A DNA stretch of 64,000 bases from NCBI RefSeq assembly GCF_037975245.1, contig NC_092577.1, positions 21,450,898 to 21,514,897 on the forward strand, written 5' to 3'. The notes under the pieces are model-generated. The model saw only the letters and a program-made list of their open reading frames with translations, was not told the origin of the DNA and searched no databases. Position 1 is the stretch's first letter. The number at the start of each line of letters is the position of its first letter. Positions 31,315-42,937 of the stretch are shown piece by piece. The translations under genes were made by a program, and so were the position numbers. The DNA comes from Apostichopus japonicus. Lineage: Eukaryota > Echinodermata > Holothuroidea > Aspidochirotida > Stichopodidae.

Positions 31315-33831
31315 GGTTCCTTGCTTAAGCAAAAGGAACCTATGCAGTCATGTTGGCGTGTGTGTGTGTGCGTCTGTGACACTTGCTTGGGTACGCTCTA
31401 TCTCAATAAGGGAATGTTGGATTGAGGCCAAACGTGGACTATAGATCCGCCATATGGAGAAGGTGTGCCCTATTGTTTTTGGTGCCCACAAAGGTCACCA
31501 AAGGTCAGTTATAGTCCAAAAACCGAACATATGAAAACTGCAATAACTCCCAGTGCCAATGTGCGACAAGGTTGATATTTTGGGACAAGTTGTGAACTGG
31601 TTAGGGGAACATTTTCAAATTTAATGGTCGTGTGATCCGAGGTCACGAAAGGTCAATTAATGATAAAAATATTTTTGCGATAACTTGAGAACGAAATGTC
31701 CGTTAGGGTTGGGAGTTGCTTCAATGTTATCCAATTGTCAACCCGCATCTGGGTGACCCTTGACCTCAATTAGACCTCTGGTGACCTTTACGTGTTTTGT
31801 TGATTTTTACAGTTTTGATGCTGTTTTCAGATGTCAAAGGAACCTTCTGATCATAAATGTCAAAGTTTTTCGGTCGGAGTTAGGATGGTTGTACAGACTT
31901 GTCGTTTTGTTTTTTGGAATCAGGAGATTAAACTACATCTGAAACCAAGGTCACATTAGAAAAAATGTGCTTATTTTGAGAGGAAACGAACAAAAAAGAC
32001 AATGTCTGGTTTTGATGCTAGATTTGGATATCAAAGGTATCTTCCGATCAAAAATGTCAATTGGTTGACACCCGTGTGACCTTCGTGTGCGAAGTTATAC
32101 AAGGTCAAAGTTCATTTTCAGACATTTAATGCAATAACTCCCAGTTCCAAGGTGTGACACGGTTGATATTTTTTGACAAGTTGCAAATGGTATAGGGTAA
32201 TATTTTCAAACTTAACGGTCATGTGATCCGAGGTCACCAAAGGTCAATAAATGTTAAAAAAGTAGAATTTTGTGGGAGAAAATGGGCAAAGAAAAAAACT
32301 CCCAGACATGTGATCCGAGGTCACCAAAGGTCAATTAATGATGAAAAACTAGTTTTTTGGCGATATCTTGAGAACGAATTGTCAGTTAGGGTTGGAAATT
32401 GCTTCAATGTAATCCAATTGTCAACCCGCATCTGGGTGACCTTGACCTCTGGTGACCTTTACTTGTTTTGGGGAATTTTAGTTTCGATGCTATTTTCAGA
32501 TGTCAAAGGTACCTTCTGATCATAAATGTCAATTGGTTGACACCCGTGTGACCTTCGTGTGCGAAGTTATACAAGGTCAAAGTTAATTTTCAGACATTTA
32601 ATGCAACAACTCCCAGTCCCAAGGTGTGACGTGGTTGATATTTTTGGACAAGTTGCAAATGGTGTAGGGGAATATTTTCAAACTATTTTTATAGTTTGAT
32701 GCTCTAATTTAGGTCTCATCAATCAAAAATGTCAATTGGTTGACCTCCGGGTGACCTTTGTGTGTTAAGTTATATGAGGTCAAAGTTAATTTTCAGACAT
32801 TTAGTGTAATAACTCCCAGTGCCAAAGTGTTACACAGTTTATATTTTGAGACAAGTTGCCAATGGTATAGGGGAGTATTTTCAAACTTAACGGTCATGTG
32901 ATCCGAGGTCACCAAAGGTCAATTAATGTTAAAAAACTAGTATTTTTCGGATAACTTGAGAACGAAATGTCCGTTAGGGTTCGAAGTTGCTTCAATGTAA
33001 TCCAATTGTCAACCCGCATGTAGGTGACCCTTGACCTCAATTTGACCTCTGGTGACCTTTTCGTGTTTTGTGGATTTTTACAGTTTCGATGCTATTCCAG
33101 ATGTTAAAGGTACCTTCTCATCATAAATGTCAATGGGTTGGCCCCCGTTTGACCTTCGTGTGCCAAGTTATATGAGGTCAAAGTTAATTTTCAGACATTT
33201 AATGCAATAACTCCCAGTGCCAAGGTGTGACGACAAGGTTGATTTTTTTGGACAAGTTGCAAATGGTATAGGGGAATATTTTCAAACTTAAAGGTCATGT
33301 GATCCAACGTCACCAAAGGTCAGCTAATGTTAAGAAAGTAGTATTTTGGGGGGAGAAAATGGGCAAAGAAAAAATTTGCGAATTTTTACAGTCATGCTCT
33401 ATTTAGGTCTCACCGATCAAAAATGTCAATTGGTTGACCTCCGGGTGACCTTTGTGTGTGAAGTTATGTGACATTTAATGCGATTAAATCTCAATGCAAA
33501 GGTGTGACATGGTTGATATTTTGGGACAAGTTGTCAATGGGGTGGTGGAACATTTTGAAACTTAAAGGTCATGTCATCTGAGGTCACCAATGTTATCACA
33601 TCTGTTGACATGCTTGTAGGTTTCTTATATTTCTTACATTTTCGACGCCATATTTAGATCTCAAAAGTGCCTGTTGATCAAAATCCGATCACATTTTGTA
33701 ATCACAAAAGTGTTGGCTATAGTGTTGGTTACTTTATGGGAACATGTAGGACCACAATTACTTGGACTTTTTCAGCCCATAATATTATGTGTATGTGTAT
33801 GTGTATTGTCATATACCCCAAGCAAGGAACC
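31315..33831 (+). mobile_element. AGGTCA-rich repeat element with GGTTCCTTGCT ends (left copy)
   Basis: The 2.5-kb unit starts GGTTCCTTGCT and ends AGCAAGGAACC, an 11-bp perfect terminal inverted repeat. The left end is itself a hairpin (GGTTCCTTGCTT / AAGCAAAAGGAACC, 31315-31340). Inside, a phrase around 'caataactcccagt' recurs irregularly (about 31546, 32132, 32604, 32812, 33205), with GACAAGTTG, TTTTCAAACTTAA and the direct repeat AGGTCA-N4-AGGTCA nearby. It has no coding frame. A reverse-oriented relative lies at 42938-45092. I see no convincing target duplication. Confidence 0.7.
31492..33058. promoter_or_regulatory. Cluster of DR4-type AGGTCA direct repeats
   Basis: Perfect AGGTCA-N4-AGGTCA occurs at 31492, 31640, 32231, 32318 and 32906, and in reverse at 32443 and 33043 (start positions). 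This is the known binding architecture of thyroid-receptor/LXR-type nuclear receptor heterodimers with RXR. Actual binding is inference. The sites are part of the repeat unit, so number alone does not show function. Confidence 0.55.
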
Positions 33832-34279
33832 ACAGTGCCCTTGGGCTCTTCTTCTCTTTTAAATTTAACTCCATACTTGTTGAATCTTCTCCAATTGGAA
33901 TGTGTGGTAAGTCATTTATTTCTTCTTTTTTTTGGGGGGGGGGGGCCAGCTTCCTAATTTTTGCTCCAAGACTACCCATCTTCAAATTTTATGCTGTTAA
34001 GCATTTCATCATAGCCATAAGAACTTCCCTTTTCAGCCAAAGGATAGGTCCTCATGGTTGCTTTTGCTACTTCAGTGCTTCAGTGCTTATGTCAAGGTGC
34101 TTCTTTCCTGCTGACAATACTTTCTATTACCATCTTCAAAAACCAGTTCAACCTCTGGCCAACACCCTTGTCTCAATTTGGCTTCTACCTACTTTATGTC
34201 ATAATTTTAACTAACACTCAGTGTCACGTGAGCGAATGAACCGACAGATGTACAACTCTGATGGCACTGATCTTCAGCA
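33832..34279. other. No gene recognised
   Basis: Contains a T-run followed by a run of about 13 G near 33926-33946. No supported gene. Confidence 0.5.
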
Positions 34280-34288
34280 ATTTCAGTG

Positions 34289-34450
34289 CTTCTCGGCCTT
34301 TTGGCTAAGATCATGTGTAGTATCTGCTCCCTTTCGAGGGAATGGTGATGCACACCCGACGATGATCACACAGTCACAGTCCCGATGCAAGGGGACTGCG
34401 GCTGAGAGCGGATCAGTCGTTTGGTAGTTTGCTTTTCGTGTTTTTAAAGT
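34289..34450 (+). mobile_element. U2 snRNA-headed SINE or retroposed truncated U2
   Basis: The first 41-42 bases, from GCTTCTCGGCCTTTTGGCT to about 34329, match the 5' end of U2 snRNA from nucleotide 4, with about two differences. They include the branch-point recognition segment (GTGTAGTATCTG). The following 120 bp is not U2 and contains a GC-rich body (CCCGATGCAAGGGGACTGCGG). A 9-bp duplication, ATTTCAGTG, flanks the unit (34280-34288, 34451-34459), showing insertion as one RNA-derived piece. SINEs with snRNA heads are known in other animals. The body has no match I can name. Confidence 0.72.
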
Positions 34451-34459
34451 ATTTCAGTG

Positions 34460-35227
34460 TATATCACTTGGGCAGATGCACATGTCTCTGGTAAATCATT
34501 CGCATTGGTGAAACTGCCTTCAAGGCTGAACCTATCTTTCAAATTTTCCAACAGACTCTGGACAAAACTACCCTCAATGTGTACATTCAGCTGCAGTATA
34601 CCAAGTGCACTGCATAGATATGCAGTATGACAGCTGATCTACTATACATCCACTCTTGGCTACTTGCATGGGTAGAAATTTTGCATGCAATTGTCATCCA
34701 AGTACTGCATCCTTCAACGTTTAGTAAGGCTCATGCTTTATCACAGATAATTCAAATTTAGGTTATCTCGTATTGTTCTTCATGTTAATCTACAAAGCCT
34801 TGCAACACAACCATTTCAGCTTCTCTGAAAGCGTAGGAATTTAGAGGCTAGTAATCTTTAAGATTACCTCCACAAACAATAACAGTTTGCATATATGCTA
34901 GTACAGAATGACCACTATCACTGCCAATCACAACAAACATCGTCTGTTCCCTCAAACTTGATGGTATCTGTGACTAAACCGTTCATGAGGACATAATTTC
35001 ACTTGGTATTGCTGTGACAATTTTTTCTGAAAAAAAGTGACACATTTAAACCTGTCATGTTTTCTACCACAACAGATTGACCAAAATAATAGGGTCATAT
35101 CAGTTAGTATGCTGCCATCAACTGGTGTCGAGTTAACAGGGATACAAGTATATTTTTCAAGTTGTTCACATTGTGTACAATTCTTTTAAAACAGTTGTGC
35201 TTAGCCTGAAACCTTATTGTACAGACT
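34460..35227. other. No gene recognised
   Basis: AT-rich non-coding DNA without supported features. Confidence 0.5.
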
Positions 35228-36526
35228 TTAAAAGAAGAGGTCCAAACATTTGGATCTCTTCCGTGTAATATTCAATGAAATGATGTTTTGGTTTAAGAGC
35301 TTTACCTTAGCCTTAACGAATAGATGTTTGTGATTATGAATTTTGGCATCAAAACTAGTGATCATTTCTTTTGTAAATCCTGGACTGTGCACTAAGTCCA
35401 CAATATCTTTAAGAGAAAGTAATACATCCCAAAGCATATAATTCTCTGGTACATGTTTTCCTACCAACAAAGGAAGCAGGCGGATCAATGTCCAATTTTA
35501 AATTCACTCTGATTTCCACTAACAGTATTCTTTGACCAAGTTTGTACCAATAATTTCAGGTTGATTGACGCTGATGAAATGAGATAAAAATAATATAAAC
35601 AAAACACAGTGCATTAACTTAAAATATAGATTTATTCTATATTATACCAAAAATAATCGTTGATATGTATTACATATTTGCACATTGTAATATTAAATAC
35701 AGTGTTAGATGGAAAAAGTAATTTTCCATGTCCAAACTATATATTGCAGGAAATATAAAGAAATTGCATTGTTGCATTCACAAAGGTTTTACAATTTAAG
35801 GCTGCAGCATCAGGCACCCCCAAATGAATTTCACATATACCCCCATAACTTTCATGGTTGAGTGAAACCCTGTAGATTGCAACTTTATAGCTGAACAGCT
35901 GTCACCGCACTGCATTGCCCACAGGTCAAATATGTAACTCTTTCTGGCCAAAAACATGTAGAACATGTCAACAAAAGCCTGCTCATGGATTGTTCTACCC
36001 AGGGTTACATTAGACATCGAAAATGAAGGCCGCCAAGGCCCCATTTTATTGTGTGTGTTACCATGTATATTGATTATCATAAGTAACAAACACTGTTCAG
36101 TCCACATAATTAAATGAATTAGTGCTGTGTACAACTCTTTGTCAAATATATATGTGGAATACTTTAAAGCCACATAGCTGGCTGGGAAAGAAATGAAACT
36201 CCTCTCTCCAACATCAGCTAAAACAGTTCTATTGCTGCAATTAACGAGACATTTTCAGAAAGATGCGCACACAACTTTATGTGGAAAACATGTGTATTGT
36301 TTTGTGGCTCTTGAAAACCATTATCTGGGACAAAGTGCATCATTTTCTACAAAATAATGCATTAATTTTGTATACATAACACTTCTTTCCAACCTGTCCA
36401 TTTGACAAGTAAAACATTGTGCAGTTGCACCTTTGGTGTATTTGTGAATGATATATGATAGCATCTTTCCCCAAACGCTTCTATACCACTGCTGCATTTA
36501 CTACTTCAAGTTATTTGACAAGTAAA

Positions 36527-36541
36527 GCATTTTGCTCAGCA
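36527..36541. repeat. Target site duplication, left copy, of truncated LINE A
   Basis: GCATTTTGCTCAGCA is repeated exactly at 36991-37005. Confidence 0.88.
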
Positions 36542-36990
36542 TCTTTTCTTTCGTTTTCTTTAGTGACACGCTCTGCGGGATCCAAAACGTCACGACCAAA
36601 CGGCACTATTCACCCATACCATTCAAACAAATGAAAACTCAAGTCAAGCGAGCCAAAAAGTAAAATACGTCCACCGGGGACCCCCAACAACCCACCCACT
36701 CAAACAATCAAAAACCACAAAAGGACGACCAGCACGCAGCGAAACGAAGCACCCCTCCTCTTCACACCAGCGTCCAAAAAAGGCAGCCCCAGATTAACGG
36801 CGAATGTCACACTTCACCGCCTCCAGGACTGCCTGCCAAGTGGCAATTTTTTTCTAAAAACTATATTACATCTATTCCTCCAAATAAGTTTTCTCCCCTT
36901 CAAAATAGCACAAACGCATATAACACGATGCAACACAGCAACAGAACAAACTGGAGGATCTACCCCATATAAAACAAAGTCCTGTTCATT
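36542..36990 (-). mobile_element. 5'-truncated LINE A insertion
   Basis: The minus strand holds the last roughly 90 codons of family A ORF2 (FVLYG...KKLIWRN..) and the 3' UTR, with a 15-bp target duplication. Divergence is clearly higher than between copies 1 and 2. The 3' end extends past the usual tail into an A/G-rich stretch, GAAAACGAAAGAAAAGA, instead of the clean AAAAAGC terminus. Confidence 0.85.
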
Positions 36991-37418
36991 GCATTTTGCT
37001 CAGCACCACTTAATAGCTGAACAGAGCCTGCGCCATATAATTCCACTGAATCCATAAATTATGTTGGCTGGAGCGTTCTCGGAGAAACCATTTCCTTACA
37101 GAAGGCTTTCATCATGTCGGATACCATGTAATTTGCTACAAACAATGGCAGAGCCCTTACAAGGAAAAACTTGTACATGACTTGTAGCATTATAACCCCA
37201 TTGCCCTTTAAGACATTTCCTGTTTCAAAAGGGAAACATGAACGCGTCCCGACATTTTGACACTTTTTGCAAGATGGACTAATGAGTGGACATTGGAAGA
37301 CATTGCTTTTTCGCCATAAAGCAACTGCATCTGACCTACAAAATTAAACAATTAAAGAAACTGTATTGGAATCTTCCGGACTAACTAAATGCGAGCATGG
37401 GATGGAAAATAAAAGAAC

Positions 37419-38148
37419 CAGGGATGTAAGTGCAGCCAATAAAAAAAACCGGAAAAATATTCGGAGACCCCAGGTGAATGCCGTCCTAACACATCCTACT
37501 CCTAGCTCTGACTACTTACACACTATCGTTACTTTATGTTAGGCTAGCTTAGAAGTATTAGCGCTAACACATCCTACCCCTAGTTCTTACCAGTTACACA
37601 CTATCGTTATGTTAGGCTAGCTCAAAGTTACGAATACGTCGCAGCGAACTACGGAATAAAAAACAGTCTCACATTCGAATGCGATCACAAATATCGACTT
37701 TCATATGCGTATCCCGTAGATTTCCGCCGCTCACAAATATCACAAGCGTTAATTCCAAAACTTATGTCGAGCACCAGCAGTTACGAAGATATTAATTAGC
37801 AGTCCAATCAACATGAATTAGGCAAGGTTTTTCAACGATAGAAATGAGCTATAGCGATTTGAAGTTCGCACGTACGCAACGATATTCACATGGCACAATG
37901 TTGTACAGTGCAATGCGATGATGCGAAACTGGAAATGGTATTTTGAGTGATCGATGAGTGAAAATTGAAGTTAGCTTGCTGCAACGGGCCAGGCATTTTT
38001 GCCGCGTTGTGTCTTTGATATTCGAACAATTTTTTGGAACTTTATTGGAATTAAAAAAAAAAACCCATTTCCGTAAAAATACGGAAGACTTATTGGAATT
38101 AAAAACAAAACCGGATTTCCGTAAAAATACGGAAGACTAACATCCCTG
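37419..38148. mobile_element. Non-autonomous TIR element with CAGGGATGT ends
   Basis: The 730-bp element begins CAGGGATGTAAGT and ends ACTAACATCCCTG. The flanking 6-mer AAGAAC occurs on both sides (37413-37418, 38149-38154). Removing it rejoins the transposase frame after KAIEWYNWF. It contains two direct copies of a 'ggaattaaaaacaaaacc...ttccgtaaaaatacggaagact' phrase near the right end (about 38045-38138), whose TTCCGTAAAAATACGGAA core is an inverted repeat. No coding frame. Confidence 0.75.
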
Positions 38149-39251
38149 AAGAACCAGTTGTACCACTCAATGGCTTTCCAGTGTTTCCTTTTTTGGTCGT
38201 GGCATACGAGACACAAATGATGGAACCGTAATTGATATGAGGGTTTTATCAAGCCTATTGAAAACATTTGGTTCACCAATATAATACACACTGTGTTTGC
38301 TGGGCTACTGAACCAAAGTTCAGCAAGTTGTCTTGCTACACCAAGGAGAAGGCAGTGCATGAAATCAGGAGGTAAACCCCACACTAACGGAAAATTCGCC
38401 AAATTGATTACAGGTGTTGAACCTTTAACACCACGTATGATGCGACCTTCATCTAAATTTTCATTGTTAAACTTGGTGGAAGTTCATTAATCATTATATA
38501 GATTGGCCAAAGGGAGTAACTTGCAGACTTGAACACTGGCATTCCATCAAAGTGTATGTGAAGTTATTGGAAAATAATGTTCTTCAAGATTTTTATCTAT
38601 GTTAGCATAAAAATTATGTTCGAAATTTCCTTCCTGTTTCTTACGTCTGATGTACCATAAGCCACATTCACTTTTATGTCCCCCCTTTCAAATATAGTCT
38701 TCATCTGATTGCTTAAGACTAGATGTAATGAAGTTACTATCTTGCATGTTTCCAATATTGCGATCTCTATGACAATGTGTGCAAGAGACTACACCTACGT
38801 TTATGCCTTGCCAGATTCTTACAAAGCTCAAACGATAACTGCAATAAAAATGCTAAATGCTAAATGACAAAAATTGCTTTTAAAGAACTTCGGAAATATA
38901 TATTTTGATGCTGGTATAACAGCTCTTCCTAATATGCTATTAAAAAAATGTAGAAAGACAATGCCGCATCACAAAAGTCATGACCATCAGGATTACCTCA
39001 GCCTTTGTTACTTTTGATCCCTGGAAAAGTGGTTCATTCAGTGTCTCATCTGCCTGGAGTGCTGCGTCATCATCTGCTGGGACATCACTATCTGTCTCTG
39101 AAGAAGATGAGTGGACCTGAATCAGCACTTTCCCTTTCAACTGTTGAGTCAGCTGCTGCAGTGTTTTCAGAACAATTGCCTTCAAAAGCAGATAAAGAAA
39201 CCTGAGAAATATATAAGTTTGGCAAGTCTGGCAAAGAGTACAACACTGCAA

Positions 39252-40389
39252 AAGCGTAATTCAAAATAGCCGCTTCAGGAATTTTTTTTTTCTGCAGCCA
39301 AGGTTTTCATTAAAGTCCAAACCCAATGATCCTTGAAGGGGGAAGAAATGTCTAAAAGCCAGTTCATGTGAAATAAGTTACATGACAGGTCCTAAGCATA
39401 ACTATTGGGTCTCGACGTAATAAATATTGCACAATTCGGACCTACTAATATCCTTTTGAGTAAGTTTTCTTGCCATTTCACCATAACTGATAACGACATC
39501 ATCATTAGGTCTACCATCTTCACTGGAAGTTGAACTGTTGTTTTAACAGAATCATTTGTCTACGGCCTACAGCAATATCCAAGATTCCAACTTGTCAATA
39601 TTTCCTGTACATACCGAGACCAGCCTAGCCTTTTAGGCTAGTATGAGTGCAATGAAGTTCGTTTGGTACATCAAAGGGCGCCTGTACGTAAAAACTATGC
39701 ATATGTTTAAGATATCTAACATTAAAAGTTAACGACTTTCCGTACCAGCGGCTAGGCTAGGATTACACGTTTAGCATTATATATACATGCATCGTATAAA
39801 TGTCCAAACAATGTCAATACGACGCAACACAACCGTATTACACTTCAATAAAAGTTTACATAAGTGCTGTATTTAGAAAACTGCACGTACATGAGATAAC
39901 TTCTCGAAGAAACAAGAAAATTAATAAACCCATAGCCCAGAATATTAAAAAGTAAGTTCGTAAGCAGTAACCGTATCGTAATATATTGAGGATGCTAAAT
40001 TAGCGAGGTTATGAGGGGTGTAAAATAAATCTTTCCCATATTTATCAGTTATGATAAACGATTACACTTTTGTACCGCAATGATTAAAAATGTGAAATAT
40101 AAACTTTTTCAAATTTTGTAACAAATATACTTATACTTATACTTTGTTGTGTGATTTGAACAGTTGGTAGGCAAAATGCCTTTCTAGTGCAAAGTGGTAT
40201 GATCCGACTAAATTTGAACTTTCACATTTGTGTTGCGTTAGCGCTCAAGTTTCAAATTCCGAAACCGCAAACCACATACGCCAACAGAAGCTACGCAGAA
40301 TCGCATTTGTAACCGGTTTTACCAACAATTTCCAATTGTTACCGCGGCTAAGTTTCCTCCTTTGTTATCTTGCAGTATCTTTATATTAT
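39252..40389. other. No gene recognised
   Basis: AT-rich. Short repeats such as TTAGGCTAGTATGAG are seen but no gene or element boundary can be supported. Confidence 0.5.
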
Positions 40390-41770
40390 TGACACTGTTA
40401 CGTGACCAGACCACGTGGCATAAAAAGGAGAACACAAGTTTAGAGCATTAAATAACTATTTACATGGCAGAAGAAATAATAAATAGCAACATAATACATA
40501 AGTTCAGTTTCTTAATTCTTAAGATTCTTAATTTATCGTCTTTCTGGACCTGGGGGAGCCGAGGGGAGAGTTTGTGACTATCGCCGGATTGGAGTTACCT
40601 TATGTTGCTAGGCGGATAGTTTCCAGGTTTGCTATAGAAGAGTTGAAGTAGTTTGGCTGGATGTAGAGAAAGTTCAGGTAGAGCGACGAGAATCCATGTA
40701 GAGCGACGAGAGTAGTAGGTCGGAGTTCCGACCTGTGTGGGGTGGGGGGTTTGTGTGGTCGTTACATAATATTAGTTGGGGGTTTTCTGTTTGTGGTTTG
40801 GTGTTGGCTTTTTGGGGCTGGTTTGTGGAGCTTTATTGTTTTGGTTCTGTTAGCCTTTGGGTCCGTGTCCTTTTCACGTCACGTTAAACGCTATATTTTA
40901 TACATTTGTGGGGTTAGTGAGAGATTTCTGTTTGTGGGTTTTCAGTTGGGTTTTGGTGGTTCTTAAACAGACTGGGATTGTTTTTGGTTTTGTTGACCTT
41001 TGGTCCGTGTCCGTTTCTTTGCACGTAAAAAGCACCGACAAAAGTATAGAGTTAAATATATACTGTGTTTCGTATGGGCACAGTAATCAAAGCCAAGGAA
41101 TAATCAGAGGTTTGGCGACAACCGAATAAAATCGAATCAATCTTTGATTCTTGTTTCTCATCTTTTGTCAAAAAAAGTTAAAGGATTATGATCTGTCAGC
41201 ACAATAACTGGTAATGAAGTAGTGCCTAAGTATACATCAAAATGTTAAAGTCGCTGGAGCGTTCTTCATTCCGAATGGCATTACTTTATACTGAAATAAC
41301 CCATCGGGTGTAACGAATGCAGACACTCTCTTAGCTCGATCAGTGAGTGGTATTTCCCACTACGTACCGTGCATTACCAATTCCATCAATACAATCATCC
41401 ACCCTATGGATGGGGTATGAATCGGTCCGTGTAACGGTGTTTACTTTCAGATAATCGGTACAAAATGTAAAACTTCCGTCTGGTTTGGAAACCAAAATAT
41501 ATGGGGAAGACCACTCACTGTCGTGTCGCTTGGTAAAATAATATCAGGATTCAACGAAGATGCTTAGATTTTACAGGATTCATTCTACATGGGGGTTGCT
41601 TATTCGACTTCGAATCACCCACATCAACATCGTGATACACCAAATTAGTCCTGGTCGGACTATCTGAAAATAGATGTGTAAACTATCGTAATAATAAACC
41701 GATCTGCTCATTGTCAACAATTGACAAATGACCTAACTTCTCATCAATGTTTGACAGTACACTGGAATTT
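40390..41770 (-). pseudogene. Second Gmr1-like copy, heavily deleted
   Basis: Reading the minus strand from 41770 down: the linker before the reverse transcriptase (HLSIV.., TRTNLVYHDVDVG, MNPVKSKHL), reverse transcriptase (TFCTDYLKVNTVTRTDSYPIHRVDD, AFVTPDGLFQYKVMPFGMKN), a jump into RNase H wording (LTDHNPLTFF.QKMRNKNQRLI), then an LTR end corresponding to the last part of 15273-15910 in reverse. The 5' half of that LTR and large parts of pol are deleted. A LINE B tail (40733-41034) interrupts the LTR. Confidence 0.78.
40733..41034 (+). mobile_element. 5'-truncated LINE B insertion (3' UTR only)
   Basis: About 300 bp of family B 3' UTR, from GTGTGGGGTGGGGGG to the tail CACGTAAAAAGC. It sits inside the reversed Gmr1 LTR. 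The matching LTR at 15573-15590 reads straight across the site. CCGAC flanks both sides (40728-40732, 41035-41039). Confidence 0.85.
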
Positions 41771-42937
41771 GGCAATTTAATATACATATGTAGAGCATTT
41801 TAACTATTGTTACAAAATTAATCATTCCTATATCGTCTTACCATTTCGGATATACAAATGAGGGAGAAAGGTTTAAGGGTAAGAGTTACATAGAATACAG
41901 TCGTTAGTTAATTCATTAAAAATATAGTGGACCATCAGTCTGAATTCATCTTAATCCATTCCAGATGAGTTTACTCTGACGTTGGACCATGAACACCATC
42001 TTAGGAACTGTGTATCACCTTTCTTGATGCAGGTCATTTAGAGGTCAAAGTCCTAATTCCTTGTCCATACTCTGGACATGGAAGGGGATTACTGTCAGTC
42101 CAAGGGAACCAGCTCGTTACCTACAAACAAGGAACACACAGTCCACCTCCTGTACCTCACTAATCACCCGACACGCACACAAAAAAGAATAAGAAATAAA
42201 TTGTAATAATTTGCTATAACTCAATAAATTGCTGTGTAACTTACTTAAACTTACCTACATGTCTTTACAGTACTTACCAAATTGTTCTCAGACATTCTCA
42301 ATGAACACTCAGGGTGACTGAATGTCCCAGTGAGGTCAATTGGCCAAAGGTGACCATATTTGAATATCTGGGATATTTGGGGCCAATACCGTTGTCATGC
42401 ATGCACATGGCCCGCCGGTGACCACAATAGGCAAATCATTACATCCCCACCTCTGCCAACCAAATTGAATGGGCTCATATAATAGACAACTTTGAATGCA
42501 AATGTCAAGTCACAAACTTTGATCTCAGCCCCTCTGTTCATTTATTGCTCGTTTTTCTTGCAGAACTGAGATGGCCCGAAAATAAGGGAAGGAGAAAGTC
42601 AAAAGAAGGAGCAAAGCAAGGCGATTGCAGAAAATGAAAAGTAGACCCTGTGTTTCTGAAGAAGTAGGCTGTGACAGAAAGGTTTTGTCATGGATGATCA
42701 ATGTCCTTCTTCTCCATTTCCCAGTAGTAGCCAGTGCTCGGAAAGCCAACAAGTGATTGGAAGGATACAACTGCCAGCACAGAAACAGTGACAGGTGATG
42801 ACACATCTTCAAACACAAAGTGTATTTGTAAGATGAAAAACTCAATATTAAGGAGGATAAACTTATGGATGGGTTTATGAAGTGGAGGAAAGCTGACCAA
42901 TTGGTGACATTTTATAACCAGAATGAAAACATTTCAT
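41771..42937. other. No gene recognised
   Basis: Non-coding, AT-rich. The short frames near 42525-42900 are not recognisable. Confidence 0.5.

Larger units (their letters stand above)
35228..39251 (-). pseudogene. Decayed transposase, CMC/EnSpm (tnp2)-like
   Basis: Pieces on the minus strand follow the order of a large DNA-transposon protein. An acidic N-terminal region followed by LFQGSKVTKAEVILMVMTFVMRH lies at 38940-39251. PPDFMHCLLLGVARQLAELW and KRKHWKAIEWYNWFF lie at 38150-38402. A C-terminal piece with VPENYMLWDVLLSLKDIVDLVHSP...HNHKHLF lies at 35228-35488. The wording matches, from memory, transposase-like proteins common in marine invertebrates and assigned to CMC/EnSpm. The segments are separated by stops and long non-coding stretches. 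Two later insertions sit inside (36542-36990 and 37419-38148). The middle third (35500-36530) has no confident match. Confidence 0.55.

Noticed and set aside
31315-33831. CRISPR array or simple satellite
   Set aside because: The repeats are long, irregularly spaced and degenerate, without uniform spacers, and the unit has defined inverted ends.
34289-34450. Functional U2 snRNA gene
   Set aside because: Only the first ~41 bases match U2; the Sm site and 3' stem-loops are absent, and a target duplication marks it as a retroposed copy.
40742-40966. A conserved small membrane protein in the LINE B 3' UTR
   Set aside because: G/T-rich DNA yields Val, Phe, Leu, Trp, Gly and Cys codons by composition, and the frames of the different copies shift relative to each other, so coding is not supported.
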